From assembly GCA_013396655.1 (NCBI GenBank), contig WBMV01006590.1, positions 1,242 through 65,241 on the forward strand: DNA of 64,000 nt. The letters run 5' to 3'. Both the position numbers and the translations under genes were made by a program. Shown one piece after another: positions 24,058 to 34,815 of this stretch; positions within the stretch are counted from its first letter, which is position 1; the number at the start of each line of letters is the position of its first letter. Origin of the DNA: Campylorhamphus procurvoides (taxonomy: Eukaryota; Chordata; Aves; Passeriformes; Dendrocolaptidae). The notes under the pieces were generated by a model. That model was given only the letters and a program-made list of their open reading frames with translations. It made no database searches and had not been told where the DNA came from.

Positions 24058-24548
24058 TGCCGTGTGCCGCCGGGGACAAAGGAATGGTCCTCAGCCGATG
24101 GTAGGGTAAAGAAGGCTGGAACACTTTATTCAGGGAGCATGGGACTCATATACGGTTCAGGGAAAAGCTTGGAAAGTGGGAGGAGTTGGGGCGGAGCACG
24201 GAAAGTAGGGGAAGGGATAAGAGGGAAGGAGGGGAATACAGACAGGGTATGGCTAGCCTTACATGATGACGCTGGGTTTGCATCAGAGGCCAGCCAATGA
24301 AAAAATAGGGAATACACAACCAATAGGAAACCGGTAACTGGGTAGCCACCACCAGTGAGAATAAAGCATACAAATACAGGGGGAATAACTATCTATCTAA
24401 TACAATAAGTCACTATCTATGCTATAGAAAATCTTTTAAAACATAAACTTCTGAGGTTTGAGGTAGTTGTCCATTTCTGGTGTCGATCACTTGCTTGTCA
24501 GTTCCATCCAGGTTGTTTTGGCAGTCTTTGAGACAGGGTTCCGTGACA
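24058..24548 (-). mobile_element. Complete 491-bp solo LTR nested in the LINE
   Basis: On the minus strand the element starts TGTCACGGAACCC and ends GGCACACGGCA, so it has the TG...CA ends of a retroviral LTR. It carries a polyadenylation signal (TTTATT on the plus strand at 24125-24130) and a TATA-like GTATATG about 20 bases upstream of it. Perfect 6-bp target-site duplications flank it. A 6-bp duplication is typical of ERVK/alpharetrovirus-type integrases. No internal genes remain, so it arose by recombination between two LTRs. It is related to 46495-46969. Confidence 0.93.
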
Positions 24549-24554
24549 AATGCC
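24549..24554. repeat. Target-site duplication AATGCC (right)
   Basis: This is the second copy of the 6-bp flank of the solo LTR. Confidence 0.9.
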
Positions 24555-24966
24555 AATCTGAGATAGTCAAGTACCGATTGCAAAAGGCACAGTGTAAAGT
24601 CTCCATCAGTGCTACTGGTGAGGCACGGTTCTTCCTCCATTTCCTTTTTTTCCTTCAGATTGATTCTGTCTGTGTTTTCAAAGGAAGCAGCAGCGTTATA
24701 GATGGTGTGTCTCCATTTCTCCCGATTGGAGGCCAGAGCGGACTATTGATGGTGGTCAATACAGCCAAGGCTAAGGTATTGTTTCAGGGAGTCCTTGTAT
24801 CTCCTCGTCGGGCTTCCTTTCTTGTGGCATGTGGTGGCAAGTTCCCCATAGAGCACAGTCTTAGGGAGGAGGTGATCCCCCATCCTGGAGACGTGTCCTG
24901 CCCAGAGCAGCTGCGTTTTCAGTAGCATGGCTTCGATGCTGGTGATCTCTGCCTGTACTCCTTGTG
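24555..24966 (-). mobile_element. Non-CR1 LINE, post-RT coding end, copy 2
   Basis: On the minus strand the frame reads through a LINE protein end: QAEITSIEAMLLKTQLLW, AGHVSRMGDHLLPKTVLYGE, then RRYKDSLKQYLSLGCIDHHQ and MEEEPCLTSS. It is close to copy 1 at 1-260. The motif set is typical of the region after the reverse transcriptase in RTE-like and related LINEs. It is truncated near 24966, where a plus-strand CR1 follows. Confidence 0.8.
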
Positions 24967-24979
24967 ATAATAGATGAAT

Positions 24980-25250
24980 AACAGTAGATATTGTCAACCT
25001 CATCTTCAGCAAGGCCTTCAACACTATCTCTCACAATATCCTCATAGGCAAACCCAGGAAGTATGGGCTGGATGAGTGGAAGCTGAGTTGGATTAAGAAC
25101 TGAGTGAATGCCAGATCCCAGAGGTTTTTAATGAATGGCACAGGGTCCAGCTGCAGGGCTGTGACTAGCTGTGTCCCAAAAGATTTAACACTGGGCCAAA
25201 TATTGCTTAACTTACTCATCAGTGACTTGGGCGAAGAGACAGAGGCCTCT
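24980..25250 (+). mobile_element. CR1 LINE, internal RT fragment
   Basis: The sense strand encodes a diverged CR1 reverse-transcriptase segment (DIVNLIFSKAFNTISHNIL in frame, then a W-I-K-N-like stretch, then sequence reading toward LISDLGEE). Frameshifts break the frame. It has no 3' tail and is truncated on both sides. Confidence 0.8.
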
Positions 25251-28200
25251 TCAATTTATTTAATTTTGATCTATATTTTATTTTGTAATTTTTGGCACAC
25301 TGAGTCTTAGAGTTCTTCAGAGTATATACTTGATTGACCTAAATTCTCTTTTTTTGGGTCACTTGCTGTTTCTGCACAACCTTGAAAACTAAAGTATAGG
25401 ATGAAATAGAATAATCAAAGCGTTATTAAAAATACTCCTGAGAATTTCCTGTCTTTAATTTACAGACTGCAAATTTTTACTGTGAGGAAGTGTTTGAAAA
25501 ATTTGATGCTTGCTTATTTGCATAAAAGAACACAGAAATGACTGCATAAGCAGAGCTAAAGGTAGGACTTTACAGCACTTTCTATTTAATTGAATTTAAA
25601 AAGGAGTTAAATGAAGTTTCTGCAGAAGTGTAGAGCTTTGAATAAATTTTAAAAAAAAAAAAAGAAAAAAAGAAAAACAGCTGGATTCTACAGTAATCTG
25701 CTTCTTTGATAAAGATGTCCTAGCAATAAGCATCAGACCCATTAATATTTCAAGACTTTTAGAATTTAATATAACATCTAAAATCTGTCTAAAACATAAT
25801 AAAGACCTTATGTTTACATTACTGAACATCCCAATATTTTTATTCTTATAGTCTTATTTTGTGACGGTCTTCACTAGCAACTTCACACACCTTTAAACTA
25901 ATCTAGAGTTTCAAGATCTAGCAGAAAAAATATTGAAGAAATCTTTTCCTAAGTTGAATCTTGAAAACCTGAACACTGGAAGGGAAATTAGTTAAACAAT
26001 TTTCAAGGAAGAATTTAGTAGTAAAATGAACTCTGCTTCCAGTACCCACCGAAAGGTAGGGTGTTTTAAATCTGGATTACAAAAATGTCTCTTTAGTCAT
26101 AATGGCTAATCTCACATCATTTATTAGCATATTTCCTACCTTTCTGAAGAACAGTCTCAAATATCACACATGATTTCATATTCAGCAAGAAATGTTTTAT
26201 TCTGAAGTTTCTTCCATTTTTAAATAAATTCCATGTTCCAAGATGGAAATGAAGAGTCAGTTTTACAGGTGACGTTTGTGATTCTGTTACAGAAATCCTT
26301 CATAGTTTATTAGTTATTGTTGCTACTATACACAAAGTAAGCTACTTTCAAGGGATTTGTATAGCAACCAGTTAAAGAGTCATCCAGAGTACTTGAATAC
26401 TGAATACTATCTATAAGTTCCATTTATTTTACAGCTTCTATTGAAATCACTGTCCATAAATTAAAGTGCTTAAGTAGGGTTTAGAGAAAGAATTTTTGCA
26501 CACTGTTACAACTTTTTATATAAAAAAGTCTACTTTTCTTAAAAGCCTAATTTCAGAAGTTTTTCTCTGTTGAAGCTACTTTCTGCCAACTCAGATCTTC
26601 TGTGACTTGCTAGAGGAAGTGACTGAAGTAAAGGCTCACAGGCCTCAGTTTTATAAACACTCAAGTTTCTAAAAGACAAGAGTATGTGGTACATTCTTTA
26701 AAGTAAGATGCGGGGACAGATGAGAAATAGACTGATTCAACATCTTACAAGTATTATTTCCATTGTCATAATACTCCAATATTTTTAAAGAAGTCCTTGA
26801 GTGACTTCCAAGTACTCATATTCTTCCTCATTCTCTGTGATACACTTGAAATCATGCTCCATGAAGCAGTTATTAGTCAACACTCCGTTAAAAAATCCCC
26901 AGAGAACAAACCCTCCCAAACCTCCCTGGCCACACAAAAATAATTAAAAAATATAATAATAAAAACCCAACAAAAACCCCCACCAAACCAAAAAATAAAA
27001 CAAACAAAAAAAAACCCAAAACCCCAAAACAAAACAAAAAAAAAACAAAAAAGACACAATAATGTTGGCATTATTACACTTCTATAAGTGAAATGTTTGT
27101 CTGGTAAACTCCATTGCATGTGGAGTGGTAAACTGCAGTGATAAAGTTCACTCCATCAGTGCATTTTTATGTCTGAGCACTAAATCTCATTTTTATGCTA
27201 TTCTTGACTGAAGAGATGTAAAAAAGTATATCACTGGTTTTAAAGATTGTAGTAGATTGGAAGTAGAAGTTGTATTGAAATGAAAAGATTTTTTTTTCCC
27301 AAATGAAGTTATCAATGAAATATTTGCTTGAAAGTACTGGACTTGCATTGCAAAGTGGTAAAAGAAGATAAATCACATACTTTAAAAGTTAACTATCTCT
27401 ACAGGGTGTTAAATGGCTAGCAGAGAAAGTGGAAGGTAATCTACATTATGGAGTCAACCTCATGATTGCTTCAAACACCAGTGAGCACAACACATGTGTT
27501 AAGATAGGTCAGCTTTCTGCTAATGTAACGAATAAATAAATTAATTAATTAATTAATAGATAAACAAGGGATGTAGATATGCATGATATGGTGTCATTTC
27601 AAATAGTGTTAAATAATCACAATATCTGTTTTTTCAAGGTGCATGAATAGAGCTGAAGATATGAAAAGCATTGATTGATTGATTGTCAGGTGTTGCATCA
27701 AACTTAACAACAAAACCTGAGAAAAAAACAACCAAATGGGAAATCTTTTCAAATGAGGTCAAGTACAGTGTAGTACTGAACATAAGAAGTGTAAAATCAA
27801 TTATTGCTCAGGTGCCATTTCTCATGCATTCTGTTTTCACACAGTGCTGTAGAGCTGACTGCTCTAGGCCTCACTTGCTGTGTGCCCATAATAACAGCAC
27901 AGCTGATACTCTAGTACACTCTTGAAATTGCTTTCCTGTTTATTGCTATCGTTTACTTTTGATCCCTAATGAAAGAGGCACATTTAGTGTTCTCTTGTGT
28001 TAGAGATGTTAAACTGAAACACTCTGCTTTAATTGCATAGACATGAGTTGTTACTGCTCAAACTGAAAGTAAAATAACTCTCCTCATAAAGCTGAAATGC
28101 TTGCGGGGAAGTTTTTCATAAATAATTGAAGTACACACAATTGTAATAGTAAGTAATGGGAATTAGGGGACATGGGCTTACAAACACAGCAATACATTTT

Positions 28201-29044
28201 GCAGACCTAGGAAAACTGTAGTAAGGCTGTGGAAGAAGATGGCAAAACACTTTCTTTTTCAGCAGTTGCTTTTTTAAAATGTGTCCTACTTCTGACGTCT
28301 CATCTCAAAGTATATTTTAATAAACAGAATTTTGAGAATGTATTTGAAAACAGTTTTTATTGCATCAATAAGTAGAAAAATCAGTTGTATCTTTTTAGGA
28401 CTCATTCATACTGATAAATACTCTACCTTGCTATAGTTATGTTAGAATGGGGTTAAGTAAACAGTCAAGCCCTGTTTGCTTGATCCTTCTATACCTTTGA
28501 CTTCCAGTAGAGACAAAAGTTTTAAAAGAGTAAAATTGAAAAGCTTGAATTAAGTGAACAGAGTTCATTTCAGCTATTTTTTAGAACTACAATAATAGGC
28601 CAGTCTCATGAGATTTAATAATTGCTAATGAAGGATATCTTCAAATTTAAGATTCTTCTACACGTTCAAGACTTAGTTTTTTCAAATGAGATTTTATGAA
28701 GTGTTATATACATGCTTCTGTGAGTTTGTGAGGTCTACATCTGCTTATTTATGTGGGGTTTTTTAAGCAGTAAGAGTAATAATAATAAAGAAAAAAACTA
28801 TTTTATGAGCTATTTTAATATTATTAAAGTATAATATGACACTAAATGTAAGAATGTATTTGATAAGTAAATGAAACATTTACATGGAAAAAAAGGGTTG
28901 GGAGATGAGTGGAAAAGCTTTTCTGTTCTGTTAACAACTGGGAACCATTTATAGTCATATTCTATGGTTACGTGTGTGTATGTTTGGGAGAATCATGCTT
29001 GGTCAAGGGAAGACTGCTTAATTATTGTGTATTATGTTCTCTTA
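25251..29044. other. Long AT-rich stretch, no gene seen
   Basis: No gene recognised. An A/C-rich tract lies at 26929-27055 and a TTAA-type tetranucleotide repeat at 27536-27560. Confidence 0.45.
26929..27055. repeat. A/C-rich low-complexity tract
   Basis: About 125 bases are almost purely A and C on the plus strand, with AAAACCC, AAACC and AAAAC words. The long open frame on the minus strand across it is low complexity. Confidence 0.85.
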
Positions 29045-29431
29045 TGTTGTGGTTTAGGAATAGTATTCTCCAGTTTAGTATTTCCACTGAAACCACAAGC
29101 CACTTGCTCACTTCCCCCTCCCCCTCCATTGTGGCAGGCTGGAGACAAGAATTGGAGGCACAAAAGGTAAAGATTATGGGTTGAGATAAGAACAATTTAC
29201 TGGAAACAGCAATAAGATAAGAAAAACAAACAGTAACAGCAACAATATTAATAATAGAAGTGTACAAAAGAGAGACAGTGATTCACATGCAAAATGCTCA
29301 CCGTGGAGCCCAACTAATAAGCTGCCACACTATGTGACCCAACAGGGACTCTTTCACCTGTCCCTGGAAAATGACATGAGGTGGTATACAATAACCTCCG
29401 GGTCCCAGATGTTATAGGCAAAAGACCATAA
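29045..29431 (-). mobile_element. ERVL-type LTR, interrupted
   Basis: It starts TGTTGTGGTTTAGG and contains GTGGCAGGCTGGAGACAAG, GGGTTGAGATAAGAACAATT and CAGTAACAGCAACAATATTA. The same blocks occur in reverse complement at 60140-60453. The LTR breaks at 29431, where a fragment of a different LTR begins. Its missing continuation resumes at 29802 as an exact copy of 29229-29431 and passes into 30006 onwards. Confidence 0.85.
29229..29431. repeat. 203-bp direct duplication, copy 1
   Basis: It is repeated exactly at 29802-30004 (offset 573), with the second copy bounded on both sides by N. Confidence 0.9.
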
Positions 29432-29629
29432 TTTAAAAAATTTGGAATATTAAATTTTATTCAAGGCAAATTAAAGGAAAAATAGCAAAGCAGCACGCTG
29501 GGCGACTGGGGAGTTTCCTACTCCACAACAGACTGCAAACTTTACGGGTCTCTAGTCCGCTTTTATACCCTCCGTTCTCTTTCAGCTCCTCCAATCAAAT
29601 CCACTCCGTTCCCATTCTCATTCGAATCT
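29432..29629 (-). mobile_element. LTR fragment with promoter and poly-A signal, cut by a gap
   Basis: On the minus strand this shows a strong TATA box (TATAAAA, 29561-29567 on the plus strand as TTTTATA), a short leader, and a polyadenylation signal AATAAA (plus strand TTTATT at 29456-29461). That is the order of a retroviral U3-R. It is GC-richer and looks younger than the ERVL LTR it interrupts. The rest is lost in the N run that follows. Confidence 0.8.
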
Positions 29630-29801
29630 NNNNNNNNNNNNNNNNNNNNNNNNNNNNNNNNNNNNNNNNNNNNNNNNNNNNNNNNNNNNNNNNNNNNNNN
29701 NNNNNNNNNNNNNNNNNNNNNNNNNNNNNNNNNNNNNNNNNNNNNNNNNNNNNNNNNNNNNNNNNNNNNNNNNNNNNNNNNNNNNNNNNNNNNNNNNNNN
29801 N
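29630..29801. other. Assembly gap, 172 N
   Basis: The gap lies inside an LTR insertion. The true missing sequence could be a solo LTR remainder or a whole provirus. Confidence 0.95.
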
Positions 29802-30004
29802 AACAGTAACAGCAACAATATTAATAATAGAAGTGTACAAAAGAGAGACAGTGATTCACATGCAAAATGCTCACCGTGGAGCCCAACTAATAAGCTGCCA
29901 CACTATGTGACCCAACAGGGACTCTTTCACCTGTCCCTGGAAAATGACATGAGGTGGTATACAATAACCTCCGGGTCCCAGATGTTATAGGCAAAAGACC
30001 ATAA
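29802..30004. repeat. 203-bp direct duplication, copy 2 (ERVL LTR sequence)
   Basis: This is an exact repeat of 29229-29431. It begins immediately after the 172-N gap and ends immediately before the N at 30005. It is far longer than any retroviral target-site duplication, so it is probably unmerged contig overlap or an alternate haplotype. Confidence 0.9.
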
Positions 30005-30005
30005 N
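30005..30005. other. Single-N join
   Basis: One N at the end of the second 203-bp copy; after it the sequence reads GCCCATTACATAGACATGCC. Confidence 0.85.
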
Positions 30006-33000
30006 GCCCATTACATAGACATGCCCTGTCCTGGCTACTGCAAAAATGATCCCTGTCCTGGGTGGAAGCAAGGCATCTCAAAAAAGAACTGTAGAGGAAC
30101 ATTAAACCTTAATGATTCATTGACTAAAGTTTGAAGGAATACATGCTGTTACTTAACTGCAAACATGTTTGTGAGTTCATTTCCTTAAAAGTTGTGTCCT
30201 GCTACATTCCTTAAGAGGAAAATTAAATTCTATCATATATGAAAATAATGTTGATGTACTCACACGTATTGGAGTATGGGGATACAAAACTAGACAGTGT
30301 CTAAATGTGGTCTAATAACTGCTGATTAAAGATGGAACTCCTACACTCCAACTGATGCCTCTTCAGTTGACCCTAGCTGGCCCTTATTGCTTCTTGCAAT
30401 GTCTGACCATTGCTCAGGTCACTGCCTATTAGGGCGTGCTCCAGTTCTGCTCCCTTGTCCCTCCAGCCCCAGCGTGCACCCTTGCAGGGCTCTGTCTTAC
30501 CAGAACAAAGTTTGGCCTCAGTTTTCCTTAATTTCATGGGGTTCTGTTGGCTCTTTTCCCCCATGTGGATCTTGCACTATTGTATGTACATCTCAGCCAA
30601 GAGATTGTTTAGTCTACTTCTCTCTTTTCTTGGAATGGAGTCTGTTATTTTTATTTCCCTCAATTAACTTAGTGGTTTCTTTTTGATCTGAAATTTCATT
30701 CTAAGATTATTCCTGTTATGAAGATTTTGATGTAAGTAAAGTCAAAAGACTTACAGTCTTATTTGCTTACTACAGGTAAGTACTTACCCATTATAGAGGT
30801 CTTACCAGTACTTTTAAGAATGCAGTAACATTACCAAATTAGATATGTATATTCTGATATATGTCTGTAGCTTAAAAGGGTTTTACTTTTTTTCAACCAT
30901 CTGGAACTAAAAATCACCCAAAGCCTGTAAATTCCTAGAATACTTGCACTCTCCTCCATCTCGTTCTTGAATTCTGGTACCAGGAGAGAAAATATGAGGC
31001 TAATATAGCCATCAATATTTTTTAACAAAGGATATTCAAGGAACAGACTTTCCAAGGGGCAAATAAAAAGTAGACCACAGTAATAATCATAGCACTTAAA
31101 GCCTGTTCCATTTTTTATTATTGCTTTTACTTTGTACCTGCTGTGTTCATACTGTGCCATTTTGAGAACACTTTATCTCCAAGCACGGGTACTACCCACA
31201 GTCATGCTAACAATACATTCTAGTTATCAGCAACCATCAATGTTCAGCAGGTAGTGCTAATAATACACAGTTGCCAAGAAGGAGTAACAGGCAAAAACTT
31301 GTTTGTGACTGGGAAATCCACAGACTTATCTGCTACATATGCTTTATTAAAATCATTGGTCTTCAGGTTTTTTTAAATGTCTATGTGTTTTTTTCCCTCT
31401 AATCTACAAATTGAACAGCATTTTGAGCCTTGTTATTTATTTGTGTGAGATTAGTCTTTAACTTTTCTGTGAAAGTGACCTACAAGATATTAACTAATTC
31501 TGCTATGGAGGAAACAGAAATGTTGTAAAGTCACAAACTGATAGTGGTCTGGTAGAACTTTTTAATTAACTTTAAAACCAATGCATGAGTTGATGAATTA
31601 GACACAAAAGAACATAATTTCATGAGTATTTTTAAATCAAGAATAAGTCTGAGATGTAAATAAAAATTATTGGTTTCAACAGTAATTTTTTTGCAATTAT
31701 AGAGAAGTTAAATTCTTACACTGAGACCCTTGTTTTGACATAAGAGAACAAAACATATGCATGGAACCAAGAATATGCTGCTGGTCACATGAGTGTTTCA
31801 AGAGCAAAATAGCATCCCAAATTATCTCAGCAAAACATAAAGACCTCATTAATTGTTGTGTTGTTGGTTTTGTTTCTCCCTACTTGGTCACGGTACCAAA
31901 ACATTTAATGTTTTGGCATGGTGAATAAACATATACAACATTCTCTGCTCTTTATTTTGTAAATGAATTTTCACATGATATCTGATTTTGATTTTCCAAA
32001 AACACGGTAAAAGCTGCATTAAAAATAGAACAGATGGAGGTCATTGGTACAATCATCTCTGAAATAACTCTTTCAGGCTACCCTGTATTTTGCATCAACT
32101 TTTTTCCTCCATCTCTCTTATGCCAACCAAATAAAGCTGCTTAACGTACTTTTTTTACTTATCCTAGAGCTCATTATTTATCTCTTTCAGTCTGTCTCTC
32201 TTGTCCACAGTTTATGAGTACTGAAGATTAATAGAATGTGTTGGAAAAGGTAAAAAAATGCAACATAAGACCTGAAAACTGTCATTTGAATGAGTTGTTC
32301 TCTTGGATGTCCCTTCTTTCAAGAATAATGAGTTACCCTGCTCTTTCTTGTAAAACACTGTTTATTATAAAAAGTAAACTGTACTTTAACTGTACTACTA
32401 AAATAATTTTCTTGAACAATTACTTGCTTTGCTTCATAAAACGAAAACAACTAGTGTTTGAAGAATGCTAAGTCTGCTTTATTGCTCCTATGTAGCTGTG
32501 TCTATCTGTCAAAACTGAGTTTCAAATCATATCTCCTAATCAGCCAGCTGTCTATTGTTAGAAAAGGAGCAGGATCTGATCTGATCAAAGAACAGAATGC
32601 AACTACAACTTCCTGTTTGCCTCATCCATCATTTCTTTGTGGTTAGTTTCTAGGAAGCAGAGGTGTCCATTGCATTTGACAAAGAGGTTTAATTTTTTTT
32701 TTCTTGCCTTTGAATAAGCAGTACTATTATTGAGAATAGAAGTCTATCAATATTCCAGCAGCAGGCTCTGGGAATAATACAAAGGACCTCTAATACCAGA
32801 GACAAAAGGCACTGCCTAATTTTACTGCTCCGAACTTTGTTAATCACACTGCTTGCAGATTTCTCTTTTTCTGTATTGCCTTCATTGCCTGTTTTAATAT
32901 CTTTGGGTATAAACATCACCTAGTCTCCTATCCAACAGTAGCTCGTTGCACTAGGCCTTCAAATAATGTAAATATTTGAAATATAGATTCTAAAAAGACC

Positions 33001-33829
33001 TTTCTTAAGAAGTGTTTAATACTATACTTACACTATAACATAAAGATAGTTCTCTGAGATACTTTACCTTAAACCAGGCTAACTGAGACAACATCTGTCT
33101 TTTGTGACACTACCAGTTCTTCACCCATGCAAATTGTTAGGTCATCATTATGGTAATTTTCTGAATTCTGCCTTTAACTGTGCTCTGTTAAATTTTCAAC
33201 TTAACTTTGCTTTCTGAGACAGTGATCTTACAACCAGTCTTAGAACTGTGTTCTCTCATAACAGTTCTCCTTCAGTTTTTTGCTTGTTCTCATTGCCTAG
33301 TAGATCATCTCAATCATTTCTTTCTCTCCCTAGTCTACACTTTGCCACAGGGTACTTCAGTCTTGTGGAGAAAAGAGGTGGAAAAACTTCTCAGTTTGGG
33401 AATTTCTCAACTGTTTCATTACATAATTTATATATGTAATATAATTTAATTCATATTAAAAACATGCAGCTGCTGTTATCACACCAGCTACAAGATATTG
33501 ATAAATGTAGCCCAGTTATTTGCTTACCCTGGGTACTGAGAATGCTTGCTGTCTGAAACAATATGTTATATGCATCCTAAAAGTACACTCCAGGTCTGAA
33601 TAAGGAGTAGTAGCTGACAACAACTCACAAAGTAAAAATTAAGAGTTGTTTCACCTATAAAGGTAAAAGCATTGTGAAACAGGCTTTACTAAGTACATTT
33701 TTTGAACCCAGTCTTAGTACACTAATATAGTATCACTAATTTTTTTCCCCAGTTGAACAGTAATAACTGCAATTGCCAGTAGAAGATCAGGTATGATATT
33801 AACTGTGCCTTATGGTAATTGTGACAGGA
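30006..33829. other. Mostly AT-rich stretch, no gene seen
   Basis: The first 100 bases may be the outer end of the interrupted ERVL LTR. A GC-richer segment at 30340-30560 has open frames on both strands without motifs that I know. The rest is AT-rich with no recognisable gene. A 21-base palindrome lies at 31896-31916. Confidence 0.45.
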
Positions 33830-34378
33830 ACATGGTCACCTGGTCAAAGGAGGGAATTCTCCCTCTCTACACCGTTCTACAGTTAGAATGCTGCAAACAG
33901 CTCTTGGGTCTCCAGTACAAGAAAGATGCTGATCTGTCACACTGGGTCCAGAAGAGGGCCACAAAAATGGTGAGAAAGCTGGAACACCTCTGCCATGAAA
34001 AAAAGCTGTGAGAGCTGAGGATGTACAGCCTCTGGAAGGGAAGGCTCCAGGGAGACATTATTGCAGCTTTTCAAGACAAAAAGGGGGCTTATAAAATAGA
34101 CAGAGAGATTTTTAACCAGGGCCTTTAGTGACAGAACAAGGGGTACCGGTTTTAAATTTAAAGAGAATAGAGATAGAATGGAAATATTTACAACAAGAAG
34201 GGTAAGACACTGAAACTAGTGGTCAGAGAATTTATGGATGCTCCACCACTGGAGGTGTTCAAGGCCAGGTTGGACAGGCTATGAGCAAATCGACCATGTC
34301 AAAGAAATCCTTGTACATGGCAGGACTGTTACCAAACAATTCAACCCAACACATCCTATGACTATATCATTCTATGAT
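33830..34378 (+). mobile_element. CR1 LINE, 3' part with tail
   Basis: The sense CR1 order is clear: AGTACAAGAAAGATGCTGAT, AGAGGGCCACAAAAATGGTG, AAGGCTCCAGGGAGACATTA, CACTGGAGGTGTTCAAGGCC and AGGTTGGACAGGC. It ends with the tail ATTCTATGATAC. It is broken by stop codons and 5'-truncated. Confidence 0.93.
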
Positions 34379-34523
34379 ACACAGTTTAAATGGAATATAA
34401 TAGCAAAGATCATGAAAGTATGGGCAAATTTTGAATGTTGTTAATCATTAAAAATTCAATGATGATTAATGCTGGGTCATTAAAATAAAAAATATAGACA
34501 CAGAAGAGGAGGGGAAAAAAACT

Positions 34524-34650
34524 AATGTTTTGTTTTGGTGGGGTTTTTTTGTTGGTTAGTTGGTTAGTTGGCTTTGTTTTTTTAGTGTTTGTTGGGTTTG
34601 GGGGTTTTTTTTGTTTTTTTTTTTGTTTGGTTGGTTGGTTTTTTTTTTAC
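34524..34650. repeat. G/T-rich low-complexity tract
   Basis: TTTTG, TTGG and GGTTAG-like words with poly-T runs fill this tract on the plus strand, between a CR1 end and an LTR fragment. Confidence 0.85.
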
Positions 34651-34680
34651 TCTAAGGAAAGAATTGGCAGCAAAAAGACT

Positions 34681-34815
34681 GTAGTGAGTTGACCCTGGCT
34701 GGATATCAGGTGCCTAAAAGACATTCTATCACTCCCCCTCCCAGACAAGGGAGAGAGAATAAGATGGGAAACAACTCCTAGGTTGAGATAAGGCAGTTTA
34801 CTAAAACAGTAATGC
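34681..34815 (-). mobile_element. ERVL-type LTR, end fragment
   Basis: It matches the outer end of the ERVL LTRs listed here: GTGAGTTGACCCTGGCTGG, a TCACTCCCCCTCCCAGAC block, and GGTTGAGATAAGGCAGTTTA. It stops after about 135 bases. Confidence 0.75.

Noticed and set aside
24467..24925. 152-codon plus-strand open frame
   Set aside because: It is antisense to the LINE protein end on the minus strand and also runs into the LTR; the minus-strand frame has the recognisable motifs.
29595..29840. Open frames spanning the N gap
   Set aside because: They are open only because N codons carry no stops.
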